Position numbers and translations under genes: made by a program | Assembly: GCF_031326225.1 (NCBI RefSeq) | Contig: NZ_CP133720.1 | Span: forward strand, 4,402,001-4,466,000 | Source: Undibacterium cyanobacteriorum | GTDB taxonomy: Bacteria > Pseudomonadota > Gammaproteobacteria > Burkholderiales > Burkholderiaceae_D | Reading direction: 5' to 3' | Length of the DNA: 64,000 nucleotides | Notes under the pieces: generated by a model | Told to the model about the DNA's origin: nothing | What the model saw: the letters and a program-made list of their open reading frames with translations, nothing else | Databases searched by the model: none | Shown: piece by piece, positions 53,074-60,841 of the stretch | Numbering within the stretch: the first letter of the stretch is position 1 | How the letters are laid out: every line of letters begins with the position of its first letter

Positions 53074-54363
53074 TTACTTTTTGATCCACTCACTGGTCAG
53101 CAAAATAGTGACGCTGGCGGGGTCCCAAATCGCACCTGCTTCTTTATCTCGCGTTAATGGCGGTACCACCGCTGGCTCACGAAGCATAAAGAGGCGATTG
53201 AAATTATCGAAACCACGCGACATGATGCCGGTTGGCGTATGCGGCAAATCAAAAGTGTGCCCCAATTCATGCAGACTTGCGCCCATGCCGGTGGCGCAAT
53301 TGGCCCAGTATGCCATTCGGCCATTGCTATCGTCTGGGAAGAATTTTGTATCGATCGCTTGCGTATTCATGAATGCACTGTTCACCTGACTCAAGCTCGT
53401 TGGGCAAGTATGCAAATGCAATGAACCAAACACGCCGAGGTATCCACCGCCTAAGGCTGTGTGCCCCGTCACTTGGCCATCGATATAGCTAGAAAAACTC
53501 ATGGTCACCATGTACTTCACATTGGCGTCGTAGGCATTGGCACGAATCGTGGCGGCGATCAGATCATACAATTCATTACCGGTCTTCTTGAGCAGCTCAG
53601 CCTTACTCAAAGGCAGGCGCAAAGTCTCGACCAATGGCGTGCCATCAGCATCCATCATCAAGTTATACGTCATATGCGATCGACCCGCTTTGTACATCAT
53701 TTCAGCGGTCGCCGATTGCATCAGCCACGCCTGCACCTTCAGCTTTTGCTTTGCAATCTCCAAACCATTGTCAACGCCGGGTTCAGCTAAAAATCGCCCC
53801 TCCTCGTCGGCAGGAATCGCCACCATCATTTTGACTTTTTTGGGATTGGCGCTGGCTTGATAGTTCAAAGTAAAACGATTGCTTGTGGTGCCAGTGGTGA
53901 TCGTCATTTCATTGACACCTGCACGCAAAAGGATCGGCAACTTAAAGACACCAGACACCACTTCTGCTTGATAACTTTGGCCATTCAAAGCCACTTGCAC
54001 CGCGCTCAAATCAGGATTCGTGAGCCCGTACAAAATCGGCAACGGGTATGAAATCGTCTCATTATTCGTAAAATTATTGATCGCCAAACCGTTCACCAAA
54101 GTTGTGTTACCTGTAACGTTGGTAACCTCAGGTACTGCGGTCGTTACATTGGTGGGTGCATCGATACGGCCACCACCACATGCGGCTAATACTAGGCTCA
54201 CCAACAAGCCGCACAAGCAAACGGCGTATCGGTGTTTTTGCTCTACCGTCACCGCTCCAACATGAGAGGATAGGTTTACCTCTCGATTCCAGATTGGATT
54301 CAATATCGCTTGCGGCGATGATTTAATTGCGCGCTGGGTTGATACTCGCATCTTCATCTTCAT
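53074..54363 (-). CDS. Lipoprotein metallopeptidase with HELGHTFDLPH site
   Basis: A 429-residue protein. It has a lipobox SLVLAACGGG with Cys62 and, downstream, HELGHTFDLPH (365-375) followed by TPTGIMSRGF, the zinc and methionine region of a metzincin-like fold resembling PF12044 (mostly eukaryotic) putative peptidases. In metzincins HEXXHXXGXXH is usual; here the Gly position is Asp. Between lie a beta-sandwich-like region (about 80-170) and a proposed catalytic domain (about 175-429). The 61 residues before the lipid Cys are unusually long. GGAAAAAGGTAA precedes the ATG at 54363; a GTG near residue 39 would give a normal signal peptide. Confidence 0.8.
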   Translation of the reverse strand: MKMKMRVSTQRAIKSSPQAILNPIWNREVNLSSHVGAVTVEQKHRYAVCLCGLLVSLVLAACGGGRIDAPTNVTTAVPEVTNVTGNTTLVNGLAINNFTNNETISYPLPILYGLTNPDLSAVQVALNGQSYQAEVVSGVFKLPILLRAGVNEMTITTGTTSNRFTLNYQASANPKKVKMMVAIPADEEGRFLAEPGVDNGLEIAKQKLKVQAWLMQSATAEMMYKAGRSHMTYNLMMDADGTPLVETLRLPLSKAELLKKTGNELYDLIAATIRANAYDANVKYMVTMSFSSYIDGQVTGHTALGGGYLGVFGSLHLHTCPTSLSQVNSAFMNTQAIDTKFFPDDSNGRMAYWANCATGMGASLHELGHTFDLPHTPTGIMSRGFDNFNRLFMLREPAVVPPLTRDKEAGAIWDPASVTILLTSEWIKK

Positions 54364-54516
54364 TTACCTTTTTCCTATGCCTTTGTTCAGACAAAAACCT
54401 TACTATCTACTACACTTGTAGTATCAATCAAAGATAATGCATTTGCAAGTTAAATTATTAAAATAGGTCGAAGGTTTATTGATTTTGGAGCTACAATCCG
54501 GCAAAAAATAAGCAGG

Positions 54517-55158
54517 ATGTTCGACCGCCAACCAACAAATCTCGCCATTGAAAACCTGATGACGCCACACGATAAAATCCTCGTCGCCCTCTTGTTTTTT
54601 TGCACTAGCCTCGTGATGAGTAGTGCCTGTATCGCACAAGATAATTGCCTACGTAGCGAACCCGAACCCTACTTCGCTCATAAAGACAAGCGCAGCGCAA
54701 AAAACCAGCAGATCTCGCAACATCAGTTCACCTTGCTGGATGCGAGTAGCGCCATCGAAACTTTTGACTTAGCCGATGGCACGCACGTCAAGATTGAGCA
54801 CACTGGATGCGAATACTTCGTCAATCACATCAGCATAAGTGCTGCATGGACCGCACGTCATACGCCGTCGCATCGAGAAATTCTGCAGCGCTTCAGTCAG
54901 CGGCTACGCCAATTGCATAAGCTGCATCCGAATACGCTGTTTGAAATCAGGCATGCGGCAGATCAGCTCGCTCGCTATCCTCACAAAGCAGCGAAAGTCA
55001 CCTTCCCATCTGAACCAATCAGCTTGGATAAACCGAGTCATCAGGCAAAGTCTGGAGAAGCCATGGAATCGCCGCGCGCTTTTTTCACGATCGAGCAAAT
55101 CACCTACCGAGCGAACGAAATTGCATTACGCTTAAGCCTCACCATTGGTCCACTTTAA
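54517..55158 (+). CDS. Secreted protein of unknown function
   Basis: A 213-residue product. A hydrophobic stretch ILVALLFFCTSLVMSSACIA ends near residue 40 and is probably cleaved before QDNCL. The mature part is helical and charged, with HTPSHREILQRFSQRLRQLHKLHPNTLFEIRHAADQLARYP, and a Cys near the start. No family recognised. The start is uncertain: ATG 54517 has its purine-rich stretch too close, and an ATG at 54559 would give a more normal signal peptide. Confidence 0.65.
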   Translation: MFDRQPTNLAIENLMTPHDKILVALLFFCTSLVMSSACIAQDNCLRSEPEPYFAHKDKRSAKNQQISQHQFTLLDASSAIETFDLADGTHVKIEHTGCEYFVNHISISAAWTARHTPSHREILQRFSQRLRQLHKLHPNTLFEIRHAADQLARYPHKAAKVTFPSEPISLDKPSHQAKSGEAMESPRAFFTIEQITYRANEIALRLSLTIGPL

Positions 55159-55219
55159 AACGCCTATCTAAAACGTCTATCGATAGTGTTGATCGCCGCT
55201 GACAAGCGAAAGTCTTCTG

Positions 55220-55238
55220 TTAAGATAAGGTATCTTAA
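55220..55238 (+). repeat. 8-bp inverted repeat ahead of the methyltransferase gene
   Basis: TTAAGATA (55220-55227) and its complement TATCTTAA (55231-55238) flank AGG, immediately before the ribosome site AAAGGAG. It may be a leader hairpin or operator. Confidence 0.4.
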
Positions 55239-55253
55239 AAAAAGGAGTTGATC

Positions 55254-56060
55254 GTGTCGCTACTGATGAGTGTACTGCGCAATGCATTGCGAATGAAAAA
55301 GGAAACCGTACCGCTCAGCAAAGACGATCCGCTGGCACTGCACTACGAACAAGAACTCAATCGCCACAAGCAAATTGTGAATGAAGCTTTTCCAGGACCG
55401 GGCTATTACGAATGGCTGCAATGGTTTCATTTATTCGTTCAGCCAAAACTTTACTTAGAAATCGGCGTGGAATCCGGTAAAGCCTTAGCCAACGCACGTC
55501 CACCAACACTAGCGATTGGAGTTGATCCTGCTTTACGCATTAATCACGAATTTAGCGCCCGCACCAAACTGTTTCAACAGACCAGTGATAGCTTTTTTGC
55601 CGAGCCGCATTTGAAAGAAATTTTCGAAGACCAAAAACTCGACATGGCTTTCATTGACGGTCTTCACACTTTTGATCAAGCCTTGCAAGATTTCATCAAC
55701 GTGGAAAAGCATGCGCATCGCGACACCGTGGTTTTGTTCCATGATGTTCTTCCGGTCATTCCTGAAACTGCTGATCGCGAGCGTCACACGATGTTCTGGA
55801 TTGGTGACACATGGAAGGTCATGCTGATCCTGAAAAAGTATCGTCCAGATCTCAAACTATTTAACATCCCCACCGCAAGCAGCGGCCTCGGCGTCGCCGT
55901 TCATCTCGATCCCAACTCAACCATACTGGCAGAGAGGTATGAAGAGATTGTGGCAGAAGCCATGCAATTCGATCTGAACGATCACCTCGCTTCACTCAGA
56001 ACCATCGTCACGACAGTAGACAATCAGTTCGACAAGGTGGCACAGCTTTTGAATGATTGA
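55254..56060 (+). CDS. Class I SAM-dependent methyltransferase-like protein
   Basis: A 268-residue cytoplasmic protein. A Rossmann-type SAM site is visible in KLYLEIGVESGKALANARPPTLAIGVDP (about 67-93), where the glycine pattern ExGxxxG and acidic end of strand 2 are met, and LDMAFIDGLHTFDQALQDFINVEKHA follows with FHDVLP. This resembles the Methyltransf_24 group acting on small molecules or sugars. The N-terminal helical part (about 1-60) is not recognised. A GTG start at 55254 has GGAG six bases upstream; the ATG-like TTG at 55248 is too close to it. Its end faces the LysR gene, 12 bases away. Confidence 0.82.
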   Translation: MSLLMSVLRNALRMKKETVPLSKDDPLALHYEQELNRHKQIVNEAFPGPGYYEWLQWFHLFVQPKLYLEIGVESGKALANARPPTLAIGVDPALRINHEFSARTKLFQQTSDSFFAEPHLKEIFEDQKLDMAFIDGLHTFDQALQDFINVEKHAHRDTVVLFHDVLPVIPETADRERHTMFWIGDTWKVMLILKKYRPDLKLFNIPTASSGLGVAVHLDPNSTILAERYEEIVAEAMQFDLNDHLASLRTIVTTVDNQFDKVAQLLND

Positions 56061-56072
56061 GGCGGTCACAAC

Positions 56073-56954
56073 TCAATAATCAAACTCGCGCATCAAGGCG
56101 ATAAAGGTTTTCAAAGTCGGATTGTGGTCCTTACGACGCCAAATACCGACCAAAGTCGACGCCGTCGGTAAAGGTATGAAACGCACGGCATGATTATGGT
56201 GATGAGAATAGGAGATCGGCATGATCGATATCCCAACCCCTTTCGCCACCAAACCCAACAACGTGACACCAAAATCTGACTCAACACGAATATGCGGTTG
56301 AAAACCAGCCTCTGCAAAAATCCCGCGCAACTGATTCGCATGCTCGCTCTTTCCGGTCAGAGACGGCAAAACAAATTCTTCCTCAGCCAATTTCGCTAGA
56401 TCACTGAACTTTAATTGACGCCGCTTGGCATAAGGATGCTGCGCGGGCACAACCAAAGCGAAATGCTCGGTCATCAATTCCTCGGAGACCAAGTCTTTTG
56501 ATTTCTCTGGTTCTCGAGTAAAAGCGATGTCGATTCGGTCGGCCAGGAGAAATGCATCGACATCTTCGGCGTCGACTTCCATCATCTGAATCGCTATATA
56601 TGGATGGCCTTGATGCAGAGCGCGCAAGAGATCGGGTAAAACAGAAAAGGTAATCGAAGCTGGATGTCCAATGCGCAAAGTGCCACTCTCGCCAGCAGCA
56701 ATCAGTTGCGCGCGCCGTGTCGCACTTTGATAGTCCAACATCAGCCTGCGATATTGATCACGCAAAAACTCACCAGCCGGCGTCAGTTTGACATTGCGCT
56801 TATCGCGCTCGAACAAACGCACGCCCAATTCTTCTTCCATGCTTTTAATATGACGACTAAGTGCCGACTGCGTGATAAAAACCTTTTCCGAAGTCTTCCA
56901 AAAATGCAGCTCATCGGCCAAGGTCAAAAAATATTGGATTTGTTGGAGATGCAT
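56073..56954 (-). CDS. LysR family transcriptional regulator
   Basis: A 293-residue LysR-type regulator. The N-terminal winged helix-turn-helix reads QQIQYFLTLADELHFWKTSEKVFITQSALSRHIKSMEEELGVRLFERDKRNVKLTPAGEFL; the effector domain begins at about residue 90 (GTLRIGHPASITFSVLPDLLRAL). The effector is unknown. It is divergent from the small membrane protein gene at 57187, the likely target in the classical layout. LysR proteins usually bind T-N11-A sites in such gaps; I do not assign one in the AT-rich sequence at 57030-57070. Confidence 0.95.
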   Translation of the reverse strand: MHLQQIQYFLTLADELHFWKTSEKVFITQSALSRHIKSMEEELGVRLFERDKRNVKLTPAGEFLRDQYRRLMLDYQSATRRAQLIAAGESGTLRIGHPASITFSVLPDLLRALHQGHPYIAIQMMEVDAEDVDAFLLADRIDIAFTREPEKSKDLVSEELMTEHFALVVPAQHPYAKRRQLKFSDLAKLAEEEFVLPSLTGKSEHANQLRGIFAEAGFQPHIRVESDFGVTLLGLVAKGVGISIMPISYSHHHNHAVRFIPLPTASTLVGIWRRKDHNPTLKTFIALMREFDY

Positions 56955-57186
56955 CGCTCCCCCCTCTCACTATTACTATCACTACCAGCGTGCAGACGAC
57001 GATTTAGGTCAAATTCTGTAATCGCAAAATTGCATTAATTAACTCGAATTTAGCATTTTTTTGCATTAAAGACGAGCGTACATTGCTGCTGTAGGTCATC
57101 GAAGACGATGACCTCAACAAATCTAAACAGATCCAGACAGATCTAAGAGGAACGATAGCTGAACCAAAGCGAAGAAAGACTTCGAT

Positions 57187-57423
57187 ATGCTCGACAAGTA
57201 TTTAAACCAACTCGGTTGGGGCGGCGGCATTGTGTGTTTGCTGGCCTATGGACTCAACACACAAGGACTGCTGGCCAGTAACTCGCCCATTTTTCTTTGG
57301 ATGAATCTGCTGGGCTGCTGCTGTCTGATCTATTACACCTATCGTAAACAAGCCTTCGCGAATACCGCACTCAATAGCGTCTATCTTCTGGTCACCATGG
57401 TTGCGCTCGGTCGCCAGTGGTGA
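57187..57423 (+). CDS. Small CBU_0592-like membrane protein
   Basis: A 78-residue protein with two to three membrane segments: GGGIVCLLAYGLNTQGLL, IFLWMNLLGCCCLIYYTY and a third ALNSVYLLVTMVALG. It resembles the short CBU_0592 family of inner-membrane proteins, whose role is unknown. It is divergent from the LysR gene across 232 bases and is probably its regulated partner. The GNAT gene follows 81 bases downstream on the same strand. Confidence 0.75.
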   Translation: MLDKYLNQLGWGGGIVCLLAYGLNTQGLLASNSPIFLWMNLLGCCCLIYYTYRKQAFANTALNSVYLLVTMVALGRQW

Positions 57424-57504
57424 AGAATGGAGACGACCTGCTAGTCGACAACACGACCAAGAAACGCGCCACTTTTTCTCAAATGACCTAAAGGAGCCAA
57501 GACC

Positions 57505-58017
57505 ATGCTGACCTTCAAACGCTGCGATTCTAACGATAGCGACTTCCAAGCGCTCGTGAGAGAACTCGATCGTTACCTCGCTTTAATCGACGGGGAAGAA
57601 CATGCGTTCTACGCGCAATACAATAAGACCGACTCGATCAAACACGTCGTCCTTGCTTACCTCGATGGCCGTGCGGTCGCTTGCGGCGCTTTCAAGCCCT
57701 ATGGTGAGAAAGGTGTTGAAATCAAACGCATGTACGCCGCACCAGACCTGCGCGGACAAGGTCTCGCCAGCAAGATCCTCCAAGAACTAGAAAACTGGGC
57801 CGCCAGTCTTGGCTACCAATTGTGCGTGCTCGAAACAGGCAAACGCCAAGCCGATGCAGTACGTTTATACGAAAAGAATGGCTATCATGTGATCCCGAAC
57901 TATGGGCAATATGTCGAAGCGCACAATAGCGTTTGCTATGAGAAAAGGATAGGATCTGATTCAGTCGAGCATGCAAATGTTAACGCTGGAGATATTCAAG
58001 ATCTCACACCCGCTTAA
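57505..58017 (+). CDS. GNAT family N-acetyltransferase
   Basis: A 170-residue acetyltransferase. The acetyl-CoA site is VEIKRMYAAPDLRGQGLASKILQELENWAASLGY (about 72-105), with RGQGLAS the Q/RxxGxG/A loop, followed by LCVLETGKRQADAVRLYEKNGYHVIPNYGQY. The acceptor is unknown. AAAGGAG lies ahead of the ATG at 57505. It may share a transcript with the small membrane protein and so be under LysR control. Confidence 0.9.
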   Translation: MLTFKRCDSNDSDFQALVRELDRYLALIDGEEHAFYAQYNKTDSIKHVVLAYLDGRAVACGAFKPYGEKGVEIKRMYAAPDLRGQGLASKILQELENWAASLGYQLCVLETGKRQADAVRLYEKNGYHVIPNYGQYVEAHNSVCYEKRIGSDSVEHANVNAGDIQDLTPA

Positions 58018-58220
58018 CATTGGATGTCACTGCCTAACACTACCTAGCACTGGCAAACAAGTACCAGAAAATCTCTTTTGATAGGTTTAGAGTTTGAAAT
58101 AAACGATCTCACTTGGACCATTGAGAATCTCGATCCAATTCCAGTGTCAAACGGGAACAAAACACACTTCTGTTGTTGATTAAAACCTTAGCCGTTTTTG
58201 CGGCATTGCACGCATCCACA

Positions 58221-58820
58221 TCATTGATAATTATTGGTACTCAAAATCGTTGAATCGGTACGTTCCACCCACTGGCAAAAACTCTTCTCGGGGTTGCTGC
58301 GGTAGTTATTGCATTCATAGCTGATGCCGGGGCAGGCTGCGTTATAAGACTTCGCTAAACCTTCCCAATTAGAGCCACGTTCGACTTTGGCGATTTGGTC
58401 GACTAAACCTTTGCATGCCGAAGGTACTCTTGAAGGATCAACTGGTTTGGAGTTTTTCTTTTGCGGCATTGGAGGAATCGGCGGCGCCGGTGGGATGGAG
58501 GGTGCCGATGCGATGGTCGGCAACAATGGTCGCAAGGTTTGGTCGAGATTATCGAGTTTAGAAGACGCATGTTGCGCCGCCACTGCGCGTGGATCAGGAT
58601 TTTTTGAGTCTGCTTTATCTGCCGGTTTTTCTGCGACCTTTACGTTTATCTCCACCTTCTTACCCTTATTCGGTGCGGTAGTGCGATCACCGTAATGAAC
58701 TTTGCCATTCTCATCGACCCATTTATAAACCTGTGCGGCGCTGCCGTACAAGGGACAGAAAACAAATGACAAAGTCAGCAGTGAATTCAAAAAAGTGCGA
58801 TTGATGTTGGACGAACTCAT
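58221..58820 (-). CDS. DUF4124 family secreted protein
   Basis: A 199-residue protein with a signal peptide (MSSSNINRTFLNSLLTLSFVF, cut near 29). The DUF4124 core is QVYKWVDENGKVHYGDRTTAP (about 30-50), a short beta-rich periplasmic domain common in proteobacteria. A long proline-rich spacer (SIPPAPPIPPMPQKK) follows, then a Cys-rich C-terminal part with ACKGL, ACPGISYECNNY and SFCQWVE. The frame is open 34 codons further upstream, but the ATG at 58820 starts the signal peptide. Role unknown. Confidence 0.83.
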   Translation of the reverse strand: MSSSNINRTFLNSLLTLSFVFCPLYGSAAQVYKWVDENGKVHYGDRTTAPNKGKKVEINVKVAEKPADKADSKNPDPRAVAAQHASSKLDNLDQTLRPLLPTIASAPSIPPAPPIPPMPQKKNSKPVDPSRVPSACKGLVDQIAKVERGSNWEGLAKSYNAACPGISYECNNYRSNPEKSFCQWVERTDSTILSTNNYQ

Positions 58821-58999
58821 GTAAAGAAACCGAAGTGTGGCAATTGATGATCTAAGATGCCTCGATGATGGATATGCACGCGGTATTCGAAGCGACCTCA
58901 GGAACTTCCGGCAATATGCCACAGAGCATAATGAAATGGCAATATTTTCACGATGGCATATGATCGTAATGGCAAGAGCTGGTACTCATCATCTATCGA

Positions 59000-60358
59000 C
59001 TACTGCAGTACCTCAATCGGCAAAGGTCCATTCTTCAACACAGCATGATGAAAAACTTGGAGACTAAATTTCTCACCTAAACGCTGCCTCTCTTGATCAC
59101 GCAATTGACGAAATTTCACCGCACCAAGTTTGTAGGTAATCGCTTGCGCCGGCCAGTTTCTGACACGCTTAATTTCGCGTTCGGCGAGTTCGGGAAGCAT
59201 CGGTAATCTACTGAACCAGAAGGCTTTAGCTTGCTGATCACTCCAAGAGAAATGATTAATTCCGACATCTAAAATCACACGTATCGAACGGACCAAATTC
59301 CATTCCACTGCACCAAGTTCATCCGCATCGGTTTGATACAAACCTAGTTCGTGCCCATACTCCTCCACGTATGCGCCCCAACCTTCGATAAATGTCGAAT
59401 AAAAACTATGGGGAATCGCCTTGGCACAAGCATCCTGGTTTTCGGTGTAGCGATTCTGAAAGTGATGACCCGGTGTACTTTCATGCAGCAACAACCAATC
59501 CAGGCTGCGGCGATCATAGTGCGACTTCGCTTTGTTGAAATAAAAAGCACCCTCTTCCGGAATGTAATAGCCGTCCACTGGAAAACTCATACCACGACTC
59601 GAGGCGCGTATCGCGGGTGGCCGCACCGCGTTCGGCAAAAAAAGTTTCCCCAAGTTTTGATACACGGTGGATTGCCGTTTCTCGTAATCGGCTTGGGGCG
59701 TCGTGCCATCTTCATACTGAAATACAGCGCTATTCAAATAGGCGGCGAACGCCGCATCCCGCCCTTCGTATCCCATATTCCTTTGCAAGCGACGATATTG
59801 ATCGAGTGCTCGGTCGAGCTCGGCCGTACCCATCTTTACAAGGTCGTCAGGACTGATGTCTGAGCTCAACCATGCCTTGCTTAAGTACCGATACCACTCC
59901 TTACCCATGCTGCTGTGAGCTAAGCCTTGTTCGGACATCACTGCTTGCTGACCAAGTGCTTTATAGGCTTTCGTCAAAGCGATTTTGTCGCGCAACAAAT
60001 TAGCTTCGAAATCGATGATCGCTAATTGCAAACGCTGACACTGATTGGCGTCCTGCAGAACACCGCTCGTCTCTAAATGCTGCCGATCCTGCTCCAGTTG
60101 TGCGACGAAACGTGCTTGGGCCTCTTGATTTTTCTCACGCAGAATTCTATCGATCTGCTGTTGATAAGCAAATGCGAGATCCCCGCCCAAACCAAGGCGC
60201 TGAAAATTCTTACTATAGTTTGCAATGTATTGGGCAACATTATTTGCCTTGCTCTGGCCCACTTCTGCCGAAACGGAAATCCGAGGCACACCAAGCATGG
60301 CACAAAATAAAGCAACGATAAGAATGCTGAGGCTTAAGTTTAATTTGAAAAATTTCAT
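59000..60358 (-). CDS. DUF885 family protein, peptidase-like
   Basis: A 452-residue protein with a signal peptide (FFKLNLSLSILIVALFCAMLG, cut about 31). The DUF885 domain contains LLLHESTPGHHFQNRY (HESTPGHH 292-299), an HExxxGHH metal-like motif, then FIEGWGAYVEEYGHELGLY, FNSAVF and the C-terminal QAITYKLGAVKFRQLRDQ. DUF885 proteins resemble zinc carboxypeptidase-like enzymes, with several lineages having peptidase activity proposed. GGTGAG lies ahead of the ATG at 60358; a TTG at 60385 is not favoured. Confidence 0.85.
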   Translation of the reverse strand: MKFFKLNLSLSILIVALFCAMLGVPRISVSAEVGQSKANNVAQYIANYSKNFQRLGLGGDLAFAYQQQIDRILREKNQEAQARFVAQLEQDRQHLETSGVLQDANQCQRLQLAIIDFEANLLRDKIALTKAYKALGQQAVMSEQGLAHSSMGKEWYRYLSKAWLSSDISPDDLVKMGTAELDRALDQYRRLQRNMGYEGRDAAFAAYLNSAVFQYEDGTTPQADYEKRQSTVYQNLGKLFLPNAVRPPAIRASSRGMSFPVDGYYIPEEGAFYFNKAKSHYDRRSLDWLLLHESTPGHHFQNRYTENQDACAKAIPHSFYSTFIEGWGAYVEEYGHELGLYQTDADELGAVEWNLVRSIRVILDVGINHFSWSDQQAKAFWFSRLPMLPELAEREIKRVRNWPAQAITYKLGAVKFRQLRDQERQRLGEKFSLQVFHHAVLKNGPLPIEVLQ

Positions 60359-60841
60359 TCGTCTCACCGTGGACAGATATTTCAACTATGTAGTTGGGCA
60401 CTCAACGCGCTCGCAAAATAGGTACTAGCAGACACCATGTCATCAGCATAGTTCCCCTCTAACGAACAATACAGCGCACTTTGTACCAGTTCACCACTAA
60501 ACAAACTTCAAAAACAATAAACAGCTCCCTCGACCAGTTTCCCCGCCCTGCTCTCCAGCGACAGACAAGTTTACTAAACGACCTAAACTTCACACGATTT
60601 TCCGAAAGCGATTGGAGCGCAGAATCTTCTTTTGTATAAATGCTCCAGTGTACAAAAGCGAAATCCAAACATCAGAAGTGCGAAACAAAATTGTTTGGGA
60701 TATCGCTGCCACTCTTCCCACTCCTTGGTGGACGCACTGAAAGTGTGGACAGATGCGAAAGGCCATCGCCTGTTCCTACAACGAAGAGAACTTTGTCACC
60801 TCGTGATAACCATCCACTTCCAAGAGCATAAGGAGACCAAC
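60359..60841. other. Upstream region of the large TonB receptor gene
   Basis: These 483 bases have no supported gene. They hold the receptor promoter at 60612-60640 and a leader of about 195 bases. An open frame extends upstream of the receptor start to 60632, but lies within this leader. Confidence 0.55.
60612..60640 (+). promoter_or_regulatory. Sigma-70 promoter of the large TonB receptor gene
   Basis: TTGGAG (60612-60617) is separated by exactly 17 bases from TATAAA (60635-60640). The 6-base repeat TGGAGC (60613-60618) and its complement GCTCCA (60642-60647) flank this promoter and could bind a regulator. Confidence 0.55.

Noticed and set aside
60632..60841. 70-codon N-terminal extension of the large TonB receptor
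   Set aside because: It precedes a clear AAGGAG ribosome site and signal peptide at 60842 and begins within the promoter.
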